DNA of 8,058 nucleotides from Neisseriales bacterium (GTDB taxonomy: Bacteria; Pseudomonadota; Gammaproteobacteria; Burkholderiales; UBA11063), in contig DPRZ01000043.1 of assembly GCA_003538525.1 (NCBI GenBank), forward strand, positions 1 through 8,058. The letters are read 5' to 3'. The notes beneath the pieces are model-generated. The model saw only the letters and a program-made list of their open reading frames with translations. It was not told the DNA's origin and made no database searches. The position numbers and the translations under genes are program-made. Below, piece after piece: positions 1 to 6,512 of this stretch (within the stretch, counting starts at the first letter, position 1; every line of letters starts with the position of its first letter).

Positions 1-522
1 ACCATGGTTGATAAAGCGCAGGAAGGTAAATCGGTTTTACGTCTTAAAGGCGGTGATCCGTTCGTGTTTGGGCGTGGTTATGAAGAAGTAGAGTTTTTAA
101 TCGCGCACAATATCAGCTATGAGTTAATTCCAGGGGTTAGTTCGTTATTGGCAGTGCCAATGGCAGCAGGAATCCCTTTAACCCATCGTGAACGCGCAAG
201 TTCATTTCATACCTTTACTGGTCACGGCGCGCACAGCGAATTAGACTATGCAACGATTGCAAAATTAGAGGGGACTTTAGTTTTCTTTATGTCGATTGGC
301 AATTTAGACACTATTTGCACTAATCTAGTCGCGGCAGGTAAATCATCTAACACACCTGTTGCAATTATTGAAAACGGGACATTATTGAATCAACGCGTAA
401 TTGGTGGTACATTGGAGAATATTGTTCGTCTGCGTGATGGCGCTCAGATTAAGCCTCCAGCATTGCTTATTATTGGTGATGTTGCAAGCTATGCTAATTT
501 AACTGCTGAATTAGTGAGTTAA
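1..522 (+). CDS. cobA: Uroporphyrinogen-III C-methyltransferase (SUMT), 5'-truncated by window edge
   Basis: SUMT transfers two methyl groups from S-adenosylmethionine to uroporphyrinogen III, giving precorrin-2, the branch point to siroheme and cobalamin. The reading frame is open from base 1. The ATG at base 4 is internal, because the next residues already belong to the middle of the family, so roughly the first third of the protein is missing. Visible signatures are RLKGGDPFVFGRG just after the start, the PGVSS...AAGIPLTHR block followed by a conserved FTGH, a LVFFMSIGNL segment (family TLVFYMG), and a C-terminal PPALLIIGDV. Together these make a tetrapyrrole methylase of the SUMT subgroup. 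The protein ends without a fused dehydrogenase; enterobacterial CysG carries that activity as its N-terminal half. Here the dehydrogenase is a separate gene starting 2 bases after the stop, so the two are almost certainly co-transcribed. It could equally be labelled the cysG C-terminal domain. Function is well supported. Confidence 0.95.
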   Translation, partial: TMVDKAQEGKSVLRLKGGDPFVFGRGYEEVEFLIAHNISYELIPGVSSLLAVPMAAGIPLTHRERASSFHTFTGHGAHSELDYATIAKLEGTLVFFMSIGNLDTICTNLVAAGKSSNTPVAIIENGTLLNQRVIGGTLENIVRLRDGAQIKPPALLIIGDVASYANLTAELVS

Positions 523-524
523 GT

Positions 525-989
525 ATGACTCAACGGCTCTTTCCTTTGTTTATTGATCTTAGCCAAATTAAGATTACTATCTTCGGTGCGGGAGCCGTTG
601 CCTATCGAAAAGCAAAAAGAATTTTAGAATATGGCGGCAATTTACGTATCATCAGTCCAGAAATTCGTGAGCCACAGTTTCAATACCTGCAATTAGACTA
701 TCCAAGACTCATTATTGAGCAACGCGAAGTTGATTTTGAACAAGATTTTTACAATTGCTCCTTAATTATTGCGGCGACGGATAATATTGAATTTAATCAG
801 CAGGTGGTTGACTATTGTCAGCAAAAGTCAATTTTAGTCAATAATGCAACTTCAAAATCAGCAATGAGTGCTAGTTTTGCGTGTAGTTTAGAACTTGCCG
901 AAACTTCAATTGCGATTCACTCCAATGGACACCCTAAACAATCACTTGCTTTGCGTGAGCAAATTAAGATTATTCTTGGCGCTAAGTAA
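525..989 (+). CDS. Precorrin-2 dehydrogenase, CysG-N/Met8/SirC-like (siroheme synthesis)
   Basis: Members oxidise precorrin-2 to sirohydrochlorin with NAD+; some also insert iron. The 154-residue protein opens with PLFIDL and a Rossmann dinucleotide loop GAGAVA (residues 21-26) followed by RKAKRIL, then IIAATDN (81-87) with N91, and a VNNA segment near 105-108, in family order. It ends at LREQIKIIL, so most of the helical dimerisation domain of CysG and Met8p is absent; short members of about this size are known (Bacillus YlnF). The segment that normally reads like NVVD/NVADDP, holding the catalytic aspartate of Met8p and CysG, here reads NNATSKSAMSASF with no Asp. The start ATG lies 2 bases after the SUMT stop, implying one transcript. 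The last 48 bp overlap the convergent chelatase gene. The short form, together with a separate CbiK next door, suggests that chelation is done by CbiK and that this protein acts only as the dehydrogenase (inference). Confidence 0.88.
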   Translation: MTQRLFPLFIDLSQIKITIFGAGAVAYRKAKRILEYGGNLRIISPEIREPQFQYLQLDYPRLIIEQREVDFEQDFYNCSLIIAATDNIEFNQQVVDYCQQKSILVNNATSKSAMSASFACSLELAETSIAIHSNGHPKQSLALREQIKIILGAK

Positions 990-1766
990 TTGACAAATTT
1001 TATCGATTACGAATTGATGAATAAACTCTAATTCACTTAAACTCTGCGGGAAAATCTCAATGGCTGTGTTAACTTGGATTTTTTGACAACTTGAAACAAT
1101 ATCATTATAAAAATGATGTCCTAAAATCAACATAAATGAGATAATTTTAATCGGGAAATTAGTGGTTAATTGATTGATTTTTAATTGTAAATGCTCTGAA
1201 AAAGACTCAAGATTAGCAAATTCATCTCGAGATAACTCAACCAAATGAAAGCATGAATTTAAGCGTTTTAATTCGAAGCTAAAAACCTCTAACCAGCGAT
1301 TGCCATGATTAACTCCGCCATGTGCAACTAAAATATTTTCAACTTCAGGGTACTTACCAAAATAATTATTCATCATACCAGCTAGTTTTTGACAGCTAAT
1401 CAAATCAGATAGCAGTGCATTACCAACCCGAATGTCTGTAAATTTATCTTGCCAAACTGTGACTAACTCAATTAATTTTTGATATTGTTGACCAGGTACC
1501 AAAAGGCTTGGTTGAATAAAAACTTGTTGCATACCTAACTGAAAAAGTCGTTCAAGCAGACTCTCTAAATCTAAAGTTATCAGTTCTTCACTATTATTTA
1601 TGTAGCGCTTATTCAAAAAAGCATCATAAATTTGAAATAAATTTTGCCGCGCAAAATGATTAACCACGCTAGTTTTTAAACTAGTATAGCCATTTATAAC
1701 TTCTGGCGTCAATTTGCCACCATGATGAACTAAAATTAATGCAGTGGTTTGATTGTTTTTTTGCAT
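942..1766 (-). CDS. cbiK: Sirohydrochlorin chelatase, CbiK family
   Basis: CbiK is a class II (ATP-independent) chelatase that inserts Co2+ or Fe2+ into sirohydrochlorin. The 274-residue length fits the family. The N-terminal strand ALILVHHGG, the central QPSLLVPGQQYQKL (family QPTHIIPGEEYEKL), AHGG with H149, LVEL with E177, and MLILGHHFYND with H218 (family MLVAGDHxxND) match the known fold and metal ligands; Salmonella CbiK uses H145, E175 and H207. The stretch between the Glu and the second His is about nine residues longer than in Salmonella. No signal peptide is seen, so it should be cytoplasmic. No cobalamin genes are present in the window and its partners are the siroheme genes on the other strand, so a ferrochelatase role completing siroheme is the simplest reading; a cobalt role cannot be excluded. 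The start is the first ATG, preceded by only a weak purine tract (GAG). A consensus -10 box lies about 45 bp upstream. The 3' end overlaps the dehydrogenase gene. Confidence 0.88.
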   Translation of the reverse strand: MQKNNQTTALILVHHGGKLTPEVINGYTSLKTSVVNHFARQNLFQIYDAFLNKRYINNSEELITLDLESLLERLFQLGMQQVFIQPSLLVPGQQYQKLIELVTVWQDKFTDIRVGNALLSDLISCQKLAGMMNNYFGKYPEVENILVAHGGVNHGNRWLEVFSFELKRLNSCFHLVELSRDEFANLESFSEHLQLKINQLTTNFPIKIISFMLILGHHFYNDIVSSCQKIQVNTAIEIFPQSLSELEFIHQFVIDKICQLLSAKNNLNLLTQSK

Positions 1767-1810
1767 GGAATCTCAATGGTTTCGATTGGTTAGTTGTTTA
1801 TTGAAGTGAT

Positions 1811-1839
1811 ATTATAACGTTATTTTTAGATTCATTAAA
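1811..1839 (-). promoter_or_regulatory. Predicted sigma-70 promoter of cbiK
   Basis: On the minus strand a perfect TATAAT occupies 1811-1816. A 17-bp spacer separates it from a weak -35 TTTAAT at 1834-1839. The transcript start would be near 1804, giving a leader of about 38 nt to the cbiK ATG. It lies after the rpmA terminator, so cbiK has its own transcription unit. No operator palindrome was recognised. Confidence 0.5.
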
Positions 1840-1884
1840 TTAAATTTTCAGCATTAGATAGATTAAATTTAAAGTACTTGATGC

Positions 1885-1910
1885 AAAAAAGACCCGGCTA
1901 AAAAGCCGGG
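1885..1910 (-). terminator. Rho-independent terminator of rplU-rpmA
   Basis: Read on the minus strand, CCCGGCT-TTTT-AGCCGGG forms a perfect 7-bp GC-rich stem with a 4-nt loop, followed directly by TCTTTTTT. It lies about 35 bp after the rpmA stop and separates the ribosomal pair from cbiK. No obgE gene follows rpmA, although it often does in other bacteria. Confidence 0.93.
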
Positions 1911-1945
1911 ACAATATCAAATCATGTAATTTTGTTAAAGCTGGA

Positions 1946-2206
1946 TTACTCAGCTGCGACGATACTCACTGAACGACGGTTTAATCTTCCACCAACGGAA
2001 AATTTAACTACGCCATCTTCTTTAGCGAATAAAGTATGATCTTTACCCATGCCAACATTCACACCAGCGTGGAATTGTGTACCACGTTGACGAACGATAA
2101 TGCTACCAGCAGAAATTAATTCTCCGCCGTAAGCTTTAACACCTAGCATTTTAGGATTTGAATCGCGTCCATTTCTTGAACTACCACCGGCTTTTTTCGT
2201 TGCCAT
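1946..2206 (-). CDS. rpmA: 50S ribosomal protein L27
   Basis: L27 is a large-subunit protein whose N-terminal tail reaches the peptidyl-transferase centre. The 86-residue product starts [16 protein letters not shown], contains [11 protein letters not shown] and [17 protein letters not shown], and ends IVAAE, so it is collinear with the E. coli protein (85 residues). The N-terminus directly starts with the mature form, with no Firmicute-type cleaved leader. An AAGGAG Shine-Dalgarno lies 9 nt before the ATG. It follows rplU by 15 bp and is co-transcribed with it, ending at a strong hairpin terminator. Confidence 0.99.
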   Translation of the reverse strand: MATKKAGGSSRNGRDSNPKMLGVKAYGGELISAGSIIVRQRGTQFHAGVNVGMGKDHTLFAKEDGVVKFSVGGRLNRRSVSIVAAE

Positions 2207-2221
2207 ATTCGTTAACTCCTT

Positions 2222-2533
2222 TTAGTTATTGATCGCTTCGATCTTCAATTCAGTATAATACTGACGATGACCCATCCGACGTTGATAATGTTTACGACGT
2301 TGCATTTTAAAGATACGTACTTTTTTATGACGACCTTGGGATACCACAGTTGCTTCAACTGTTGCGCCTGCAACGACAGGGGTACCAATAACTACTTCTT
2401 CACCGTTAGCGACCATTAATACTTCTGACAAAGTAATTTTGCTTCCGATTTCTGCAGCGATCAGTTCTACTTTTAATTTCTCGCCAACGATAACCTTGTG
2501 TTGTTTACCGCCGGTTTTTATTACCGCATACAT
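2222..2533 (-). CDS. rplU: 50S ribosomal protein L21
   Basis: L21 binds 23S rRNA in the large subunit. The protein begins [14 protein letters not shown], has [18 protein letters not shown] in the middle and [14 protein letters not shown] near the C-terminus, the usual rRNA-binding tail. I start it at the ATG whose reverse complement is at 2531-2533. This gives 103 residues, as in E. coli, and the family-standard MYAV start. A TTG codon lies immediately upstream in frame (2534-2536) and would add one residue. The AGGAG Shine-Dalgarno is 9 nt from the ATG and 6 nt from the TTG, so the TTG is physically possible but unlikely. It is first gene of the rplU-rpmA operon, with its own promoter about 45 bp upstream. 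Confidence 0.98.
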   Translation of the reverse strand: MYAVIKTGGKQHKVIVGEKLKVELIAAEIGSKITLSEVLMVANGEEVVIGTPVVAGATVEATVVSQGRHKKVRIFKMQRRKHYQRRMGHRQYYTELKIEAINN

Positions 2534-2579
2534 CAATATAAACTCCTAAAGTTTAATAAAAAATTATAAATGAGGGCAG

Positions 2580-2609
2580 ATTATACCATGAAGCTAAGTT
2601 AAATTACAA
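2580..2609 (-). promoter_or_regulatory. Predicted sigma-70 promoter of rplU-rpmA (extended -10)
   Basis: On the minus strand a perfect TATAAT (2580-2585) is preceded by TGG, making an extended -10. A TTGTAA -35 (2604-2609, four of six consensus) sits at 18-bp spacing. The start would be near 2573, leaving a leader of about 40 nt before rplU. That leader is AT-rich, and I saw no clear L21-type leader structure in it. Confidence 0.65.
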
Positions 2610-2611
2610 GT

Positions 2612-2630
2612 TCTAAATTGCTGATTTAGA
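2612..2630 (-). other. Inverted repeat after the exported-protein gene (weak terminator candidate)
   Basis: A perfect 7-bp inverted repeat (TCTAAAT and ATTTAGA, 5-nt loop) lies 3 bp past the stop of the exported-protein gene and just upstream of the rplU -35 box. It is AT-rich and has no following U-tract on the minus strand, so it is a poor intrinsic terminator. It may instead only protect the mRNA 3' end, or have arisen by chance in AT-rich sequence. Confidence 0.3.
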
Positions 2631-2633
2631 GGT

Positions 2634-3098
2634 TTATTGAGTTCCTGCACTTTTGCTATTTGGGCGACCTGTAAAGTTAAGCTTGATTTCAAAGGATTTT
2701 GATTCCATTGGTGAACCCATAGTGTTTAACCAAATGGGTATTCCATTGTCGGCACGTAGTTCGCGTCCGCCATCTGTACCACTAAATTTACCCATTAAGG
2801 TTATGTTGTCATTTTCAGGTGAATAATTGGCACCGCCATAAGCAGGATCCTTTGGAAATAATACAAAGCTTTTGCCTAGTCCACTAGGTCCTACGGATTT
2901 ACAGTTATAGTCACTTTTAATGTGCTCAATTGCTGTTTCAGCCGGCGCAACAATAAAGGTCATCGAACTTTCGCCATAGAAACCAATTTTAGTGGTAATT
3001 GGCGAGTCGCTGTAGTTTAGTATTTTAAACATGCAGTCTGCTTGCGCAATTTGCGGTAAGCTGCTAATCAGGATTAAACTGGCAAGAATTTTTTTCAT
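2634..3098 (-). CDS. Small exported protein of unknown family
   Basis: The 154-residue product has a clear Sec signal peptide: MKK, a hydrophobic core around residues 4-14, then an AQA-D signal peptidase I site after residue 20. The mature part of about 134 residues is hydrophilic, with no further membrane segment. It has only two cysteines, C22 and C66, which could form a disulfide in the periplasm. The rest alternates short hydrophobic stretches (TKIGFYG, MTFIVAP, FEIKLNFTG) with Gly/Asn/Ser-rich turns, suggesting a beta-sandwich-like secreted protein. C22 is not in a lipobox. I do not recognise the family. The start ATG lies inside the end of the DUF455 gene (35-bp overlap), with only a weak GAAAG upstream, so it is probably translated by coupling to that gene. 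A cell-envelope or secreted role is inferred from the signal peptide alone. Confidence 0.85.
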   Translation of the reverse strand: MKKILASLILISSLPQIAQADCMFKILNYSDSPITTKIGFYGESSMTFIVAPAETAIEHIKSDYNCKSVGPSGLGKSFVLFPKDPAYGGANYSPENDNITLMGKFSGTDGGRELRADNGIPIWLNTMGSPMESKSFEIKLNFTGRPNSKSAGTQ

Positions 3099-3906
3099 GA
3101 TAACTTTCAGAAATATAAATTAAATGATCTAGCTCGATATCGCTAAATCCTGCTTTTTTGCGATCAAGGCGGTTAAATGGTCCGCGAATTTTGGGCGCCT
3201 TATATTGTTCAAATAGGTTAAAAAAAGTTTGGGTCGCATCAAGATTTTTTAGCTTGCAGCTATGTTTAAACCATTTGTCGCCATAACTAACATGTTTTAT
3301 TTCATCTTGATGAATGATATCGAGAATCTGAATCGCACGTAAATCTTTGCTCGCATGTAATTTTTTTTGCATTTCTGGTACTGCATCGACACCGCGCGCT
3401 TCCAATACTCGCGGAACTAAAGCCATTCGAGCGATTACGTCATGCTCCGTTTTTAACGCCATATCCCATAAGCCATTATGAGCCGCAAAATCACCGTAGC
3501 TATAACCTAATTTGGCTAAATGTTCGTTTAATAATTCAAAATGATAGATTTCATCAACCGCAACCTCGAGCCAATCAGCATAAAATTGCGCAGGCATATC
3601 TTGAAAGCGATAACAAGCATCAAGGGCTAAATTAATTGCATTAAATTCGATGTGTGCTAGCGCGTGAATTAAGCAGGCAAGACCTTCTTGAGTACCAAGT
3701 TTGCGTTTGGGTACCTCAAATGGTGCGACTAATTGTGGTTTATCGGGTTTACCTGGCTGAGGAATGCTAATTTTTTCTGCAGTTGCTACAAAAGTTAATT
3801 CGTCTGGTTGGCTAAATTTGTGCTGTAAATTCCGCGCTAATTGACATTTTTGCGGAATATTTTTTTCCAAAATTGCGGCAAGACAGAGTTCAAAAAAATT
3901 ATTCAT
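3064..3906 (-). CDS. DUF455 ferritin-like domain protein
   Basis: A 280-residue cytoplasmic protein of the DUF455 family, which adopts a ferritin-like four-helix bundle and is often misannotated as a rhamnosyltransferase. The bundle ligands are visible: E87 in AHIEFNA, E119 and H122 in DEIYHF, E169 in VLEARG, and E202 and H205 in DEIKHV. That is the E / ExxH / E / ExxH pattern of a carboxylate-bridged diiron site. The C-terminal part contains PFNRLDRKKAGF. The biochemical reaction of the family is not established to my knowledge; the fold resembles that of the tRNA hydroxylase MiaE, but no substrate can be inferred. The ATG chosen is first in frame and keeps a helix-rich N-terminus; the Shine-Dalgarno is weak. 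The gene overlaps the exported-protein gene by 35 bp, and the two are presumably one operon. I found no convincing promoter upstream. Confidence 0.9.
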   Translation of the reverse strand: MNNFFELCLAAILEKNIPQKCQLARNLQHKFSQPDELTFVATAEKISIPQPGKPDKPQLVAPFEVPKRKLGTQEGLACLIHALAHIEFNAINLALDACYRFQDMPAQFYADWLEVAVDEIYHFELLNEHLAKLGYSYGDFAAHNGLWDMALKTEHDVIARMALVPRVLEARGVDAVPEMQKKLHASKDLRAIQILDIIHQDEIKHVSYGDKWFKHSCKLKNLDATQTFFNLFEQYKAPKIRGPFNRLDRKKAGFSDIELDHLIYISESYHEKNSCQFNPD

Positions 3907-4081
3907 AGTGGTTTTATCTGCGGAATAAGATTAATTTTGTTGCTATATGCAAGCTTAAATGCTTGAGTGTTGAATTTAAGAAGTAAAATTTTAACACGTT
4001 ATAGCGTGCTATATTGGAGATTTTAATGAATTCATGTAAGTGGTGAATTTATGAGTAGGTGGATTTAAGCTGTTAAATTTA
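3907..4081. other. Intergenic stretch upstream of the DUF455 gene, no gene seen
   Basis: This is the first part of the 422-bp gap between the DUF455 gene and priA. It is very AT-rich and broken by stops in all frames. It contains two short inverted repeats, CAAGC-TTAAAT-GCTTG near 3951-3966 and CACG-TTATAG-CGTG near 3995-4008. The second holds a TATAAC on the minus strand that could serve as a -10 box for the DUF455 gene, but no good -35 accompanies it. I see nothing else supportable here. Confidence 0.4.
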
Positions 4082-4306
4082 GTGGTGATCCAAGATATTA
4101 GTCGATTTGAAGTAAATGAATTATGGAAGTATTCTTAAAGTCATTTGCTATTTTCCAAAGATGATCATCTTAGGCTATCAGAAATAGCAACGCTGTATTA
4201 ATTTAATAATTCGCTAATTTAGGTTAATGACTAAGTGTTAAACTCGCGGTGAAAAGTTAGGATAAATATTGGTCGAGGTTTTAAAAATTGGATTTTGACT
4301 GCTGAT
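4082..4306 (+). pseudogene. Decayed GNAT acetyltransferase-like remnant
   Basis: Broken reading frames on the plus strand read like an acetyltransferase gene. One frame from 4082 (GTG) gives VVIQDISRFEVNELWKYS, stop (4136-4138), then SHLLFSKDDHLRLSEIATLY, stop (4199-4201). The pattern LFSKDDHLRL resembles the segment before the catalytic domain in some GNAT proteins. Further on, 4237-4272 in the +2 frame reads VKLAVKS, stop, DKYW, and the original frame resumes at 4271-4306 with GRGFKNWILTAD. Joined by a frameshift, this resembles GNAT motif A (acetyl-CoA loop, Q/RxxGxG/A). The distance between the two blocks is shorter than in intact enzymes, so an internal deletion is likely. There are three in-frame stops, at least one frameshift and no ATG. 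The identification rests on motif resemblance only and could be chance in AT-rich DNA. Confidence 0.42.
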
Positions 4307-4328
4307 TAAAGTAGTTAAAAGCGCTAAC

Positions 4329-6494
4329 TTAAACCTCAAGTGGATCGACATCAATTGCCACGCTAACGCCTTTTAACTCTTTGAGTTCATTCTCTAATGA
4401 GCGTAGATAGTCATGCAATTTATTGCGTTGTTGGCTACTAATCAGCATTTGTCCGCGAAAGCGATTATGGCTCTTGTACATTACAGCTGGCACTGGTGCA
4501 AAAAGCCACACCTCAGGATGAGCCAGTAGTTTTGCCTGAGTAAATAGATCATGCATGGCTTGTTTGAGGTGCGCTTCCATTAGGCTACTAAGCTTAATTA
4601 AAGCATAAAAACAAAATGGGGGTAATTTATTTAATTGGCGTTCGCGCAGGGTGTGATTAATAAAACCATTAAAATCATGCTGTTGTAAAAATTGATAGAC
4701 AGGATGATCGGGGTAATTAGTTTGCAAGAGTACCAACCCAGCTTTATCCGCCCGCCCAGCGCGTCCCGCAACTTGGGTTAAAATATTGAACATGTCTTCA
4801 CTAGCTCGAAAATCGTAGCTAAACAATGCATTATCTAAATTAAGTCCAATCACCAAGGTTAAGCGCGGGAAATCGTGTCCTTTGGCGAGCATCTGAGTGC
4901 CGACTAAAATATCAATTTCTTGAGCGGCAATTTGGTGATAAATATCTTGCCATGCGCTTTTGCTGTTGGTACTATCGCGATCAACGCGTTTTATTTTGGC
5001 GCTGGCAAATTGCTGTTGTAAAAATTCCTCGAGCTTCTGTGTGCCATGCCCGATAGTATGTAAATATTGGTTGTGGCAAGTTGGGCAAACGGGCGGAACG
5101 GTGATTTGATATGCACAATGATGACATTTTAGCTGACGTTTTTCATGATGGTAAACCATATTAGTCGAGCAATTACGGCATTGACTAACCCAACCACATT
5201 CATAGCAGGTAATGACAGGTGCATAACCGCGGCGATTAATAAAGACCAAGGCTAATTCTTTGCGCTCTAAACATTCGTGTAATTTATCGAGGGCTGGTTG
5301 GCAAATTCCCGCATGGTTTACAGGATAATGTTGTAAATTAATTAATTCAATTTGGGGTAATTCTGCAGCTTGGATCGCTCGTTCTGTCAGTTTATAGAGG
5401 CTGTATTTGCCTAATTTATAATTGTATAACGACTCTAGCGACGGCGTTGCTGAGGCTAATAAAATTGGAATATTAAGTTGTTTGGCGCGCCAGACGGCTA
5501 AATCGCGTGCATGGTAGCGTAAGCCATCATTTTGTTTTAGTGAGTCGTCATGTTCTTCATCAACGATAATTAAACCGACATTGTAGAGTGGGGTAAATAC
5601 GCTAAGGCGCGTGCCTAATATAATGTTACTCTGTCCAGATTTTGCTGCCATCCATGCATGGAAGCGAGCTTTTTCGGCAATTTCACTGTTGATTAAACTG
5701 ATTTTGGCAGCCGGAAAGCGTTGTTCAAAACGGCTTTGGAGTTGTGGGGTTAAATTAATTTCAGGTACAATTACCAGCACTTGCTGTTGTTGGTGTAGAA
5801 TTCTTTGAATCAGGTGTAAAAAAACTTCAGTTTTGCCACTGCCGGTAATTCCGTAGAGTAAGCCAACGTGAAACGTGTTGAAGTTGCTCGCGATTGCCGT
5901 TACAACTAGTTGTTGTTCCTCATTCAAGGTGAGTGCTTGCGTGACACTAGCTGCACTTGGCGCGGGTGTTTCATAAATAATTTGTTTTTCGATCCATTGC
6001 GCAATTAATTTATCGGGCTTAGCGGCTAAAATAACTTGAATTTGTTTATAGCTAAGAATTGCCGTGTGTTGAAATTCTGTGAGTAAATGTTGTTGCTTGC
6101 TGCCGCGTAGTTTAGCCTCATGATTAATTAATTGGTAAAATTTAGTCTGATTAAAATTAGCGGTTGGTTCTGTAGTTTTGCGTAATAAAGTTGGAATGGC
6201 ACAAAATAAGCTATTGCCAAGTGGGTGGTGGTAGTAATTTGCGGCGAAGTTACATAATTCCCAGACATCATTGGGTATGCTTAGATTATCCGTGCTAATG
6301 CTTAAAATTGGTTTAAGCTTAGCCAATGGATAATTATTAAATTCAGTGCTGGCTACGCAATTTAGCACAAAGCCAACTTGGGCTCGCCCACGTAATTCAA
6401 CTTGGACTCGAGTGCCGCGCAGTAATTCTTGCTCACTTAGGTAACTGTAGCCGTGGCGTAATGGGATATCTAGGATTATATTAACGACAAACAT
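4329..6494 (-). CDS. priA: Primosomal protein N' (PriA replication-restart helicase)
   Basis: PriA recognises abandoned forks and D-loops and reloads the replicative helicase through the PriB/DnaT pathway. At 721 residues it is full length (E. coli 732). The N-terminal 3'-DNA-binding region starts FVVNIILDIPL. The helicase core shows Walker A GITGSGKT (215-222), DEEH (312-315), SAT (348-350), the GTQMLAKGHDFP block (532-543) and QVAGRAGR (574-581). The zinc-binding insert holds all eight cysteines: C430, C433, C439, C442, C457, C460, C470 and C473. The C-terminal domain is present to the natural end. The start ATG is supported by the conserved N-terminus and a purine tract (AAAAAAGG) 9 nt upstream. 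The phosphoesterase gene ends 18 bp before it with tandem TAA stops, so both are probably on one transcript. No good terminator follows; only a 5-bp hairpin without a U-tract spans the stop. Confidence 0.98.
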   Translation of the reverse strand: MFVVNIILDIPLRHGYSYLSEQELLRGTRVQVELRGRAQVGFVLNCVASTEFNNYPLAKLKPILSISTDNLSIPNDVWELCNFAANYYHHPLGNSLFCAIPTLLRKTTEPTANFNQTKFYQLINHEAKLRGSKQQHLLTEFQHTAILSYKQIQVILAAKPDKLIAQWIEKQIIYETPAPSAASVTQALTLNEEQQLVVTAIASNFNTFHVGLLYGITGSGKTEVFLHLIQRILHQQQQVLVIVPEINLTPQLQSRFEQRFPAAKISLINSEIAEKARFHAWMAAKSGQSNIILGTRLSVFTPLYNVGLIIVDEEHDDSLKQNDGLRYHARDLAVWRAKQLNIPILLASATPSLESLYNYKLGKYSLYKLTERAIQAAELPQIELINLQHYPVNHAGICQPALDKLHECLERKELALVFINRRGYAPVITCYECGWVSQCRNCSTNMVYHHEKRQLKCHHCAYQITVPPVCPTCHNQYLHTIGHGTQKLEEFLQQQFASAKIKRVDRDSTNSKSAWQDIYHQIAAQEIDILVGTQMLAKGHDFPRLTLVIGLNLDNALFSYDFRASEDMFNILTQVAGRAGRADKAGLVLLQTNYPDHPVYQFLQQHDFNGFINHTLRERQLNKLPPFCFYALIKLSSLMEAHLKQAMHDLFTQAKLLAHPEVWLFAPVPAVMYKSHNRFRGQMLISSQQRNKLHDYLRSLENELKELKGVSVAIDVDPLEV

Positions 6495-6512
6495 TACGGC
6501 AAGCCTTTTTTA

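Noticed and set aside
4..6. ATG as the true start of the SUMT gene
   Set aside because: The following residues correspond to the middle of SUMT and the frame is open to base 1, so the gene begins before the window.
2534..2536. TTG as the rplU start codon
   Set aside because: The adjacent ATG gives the universally conserved MYAV start and the standard 103-residue length.
4313..4329. Hairpin at the priA stop (AGTTA/TAACT) as a terminator
   Set aside because: The stem is only 5 bp, AT-rich, overlaps the stop codon and has no following U-tract.
5611..5808. Plus-strand open frame of 65 codons inside priA
   Set aside because: It is antisense to the conserved helicase core of priA, has no recognisable protein features and no ribosome site; it is a shadow frame.
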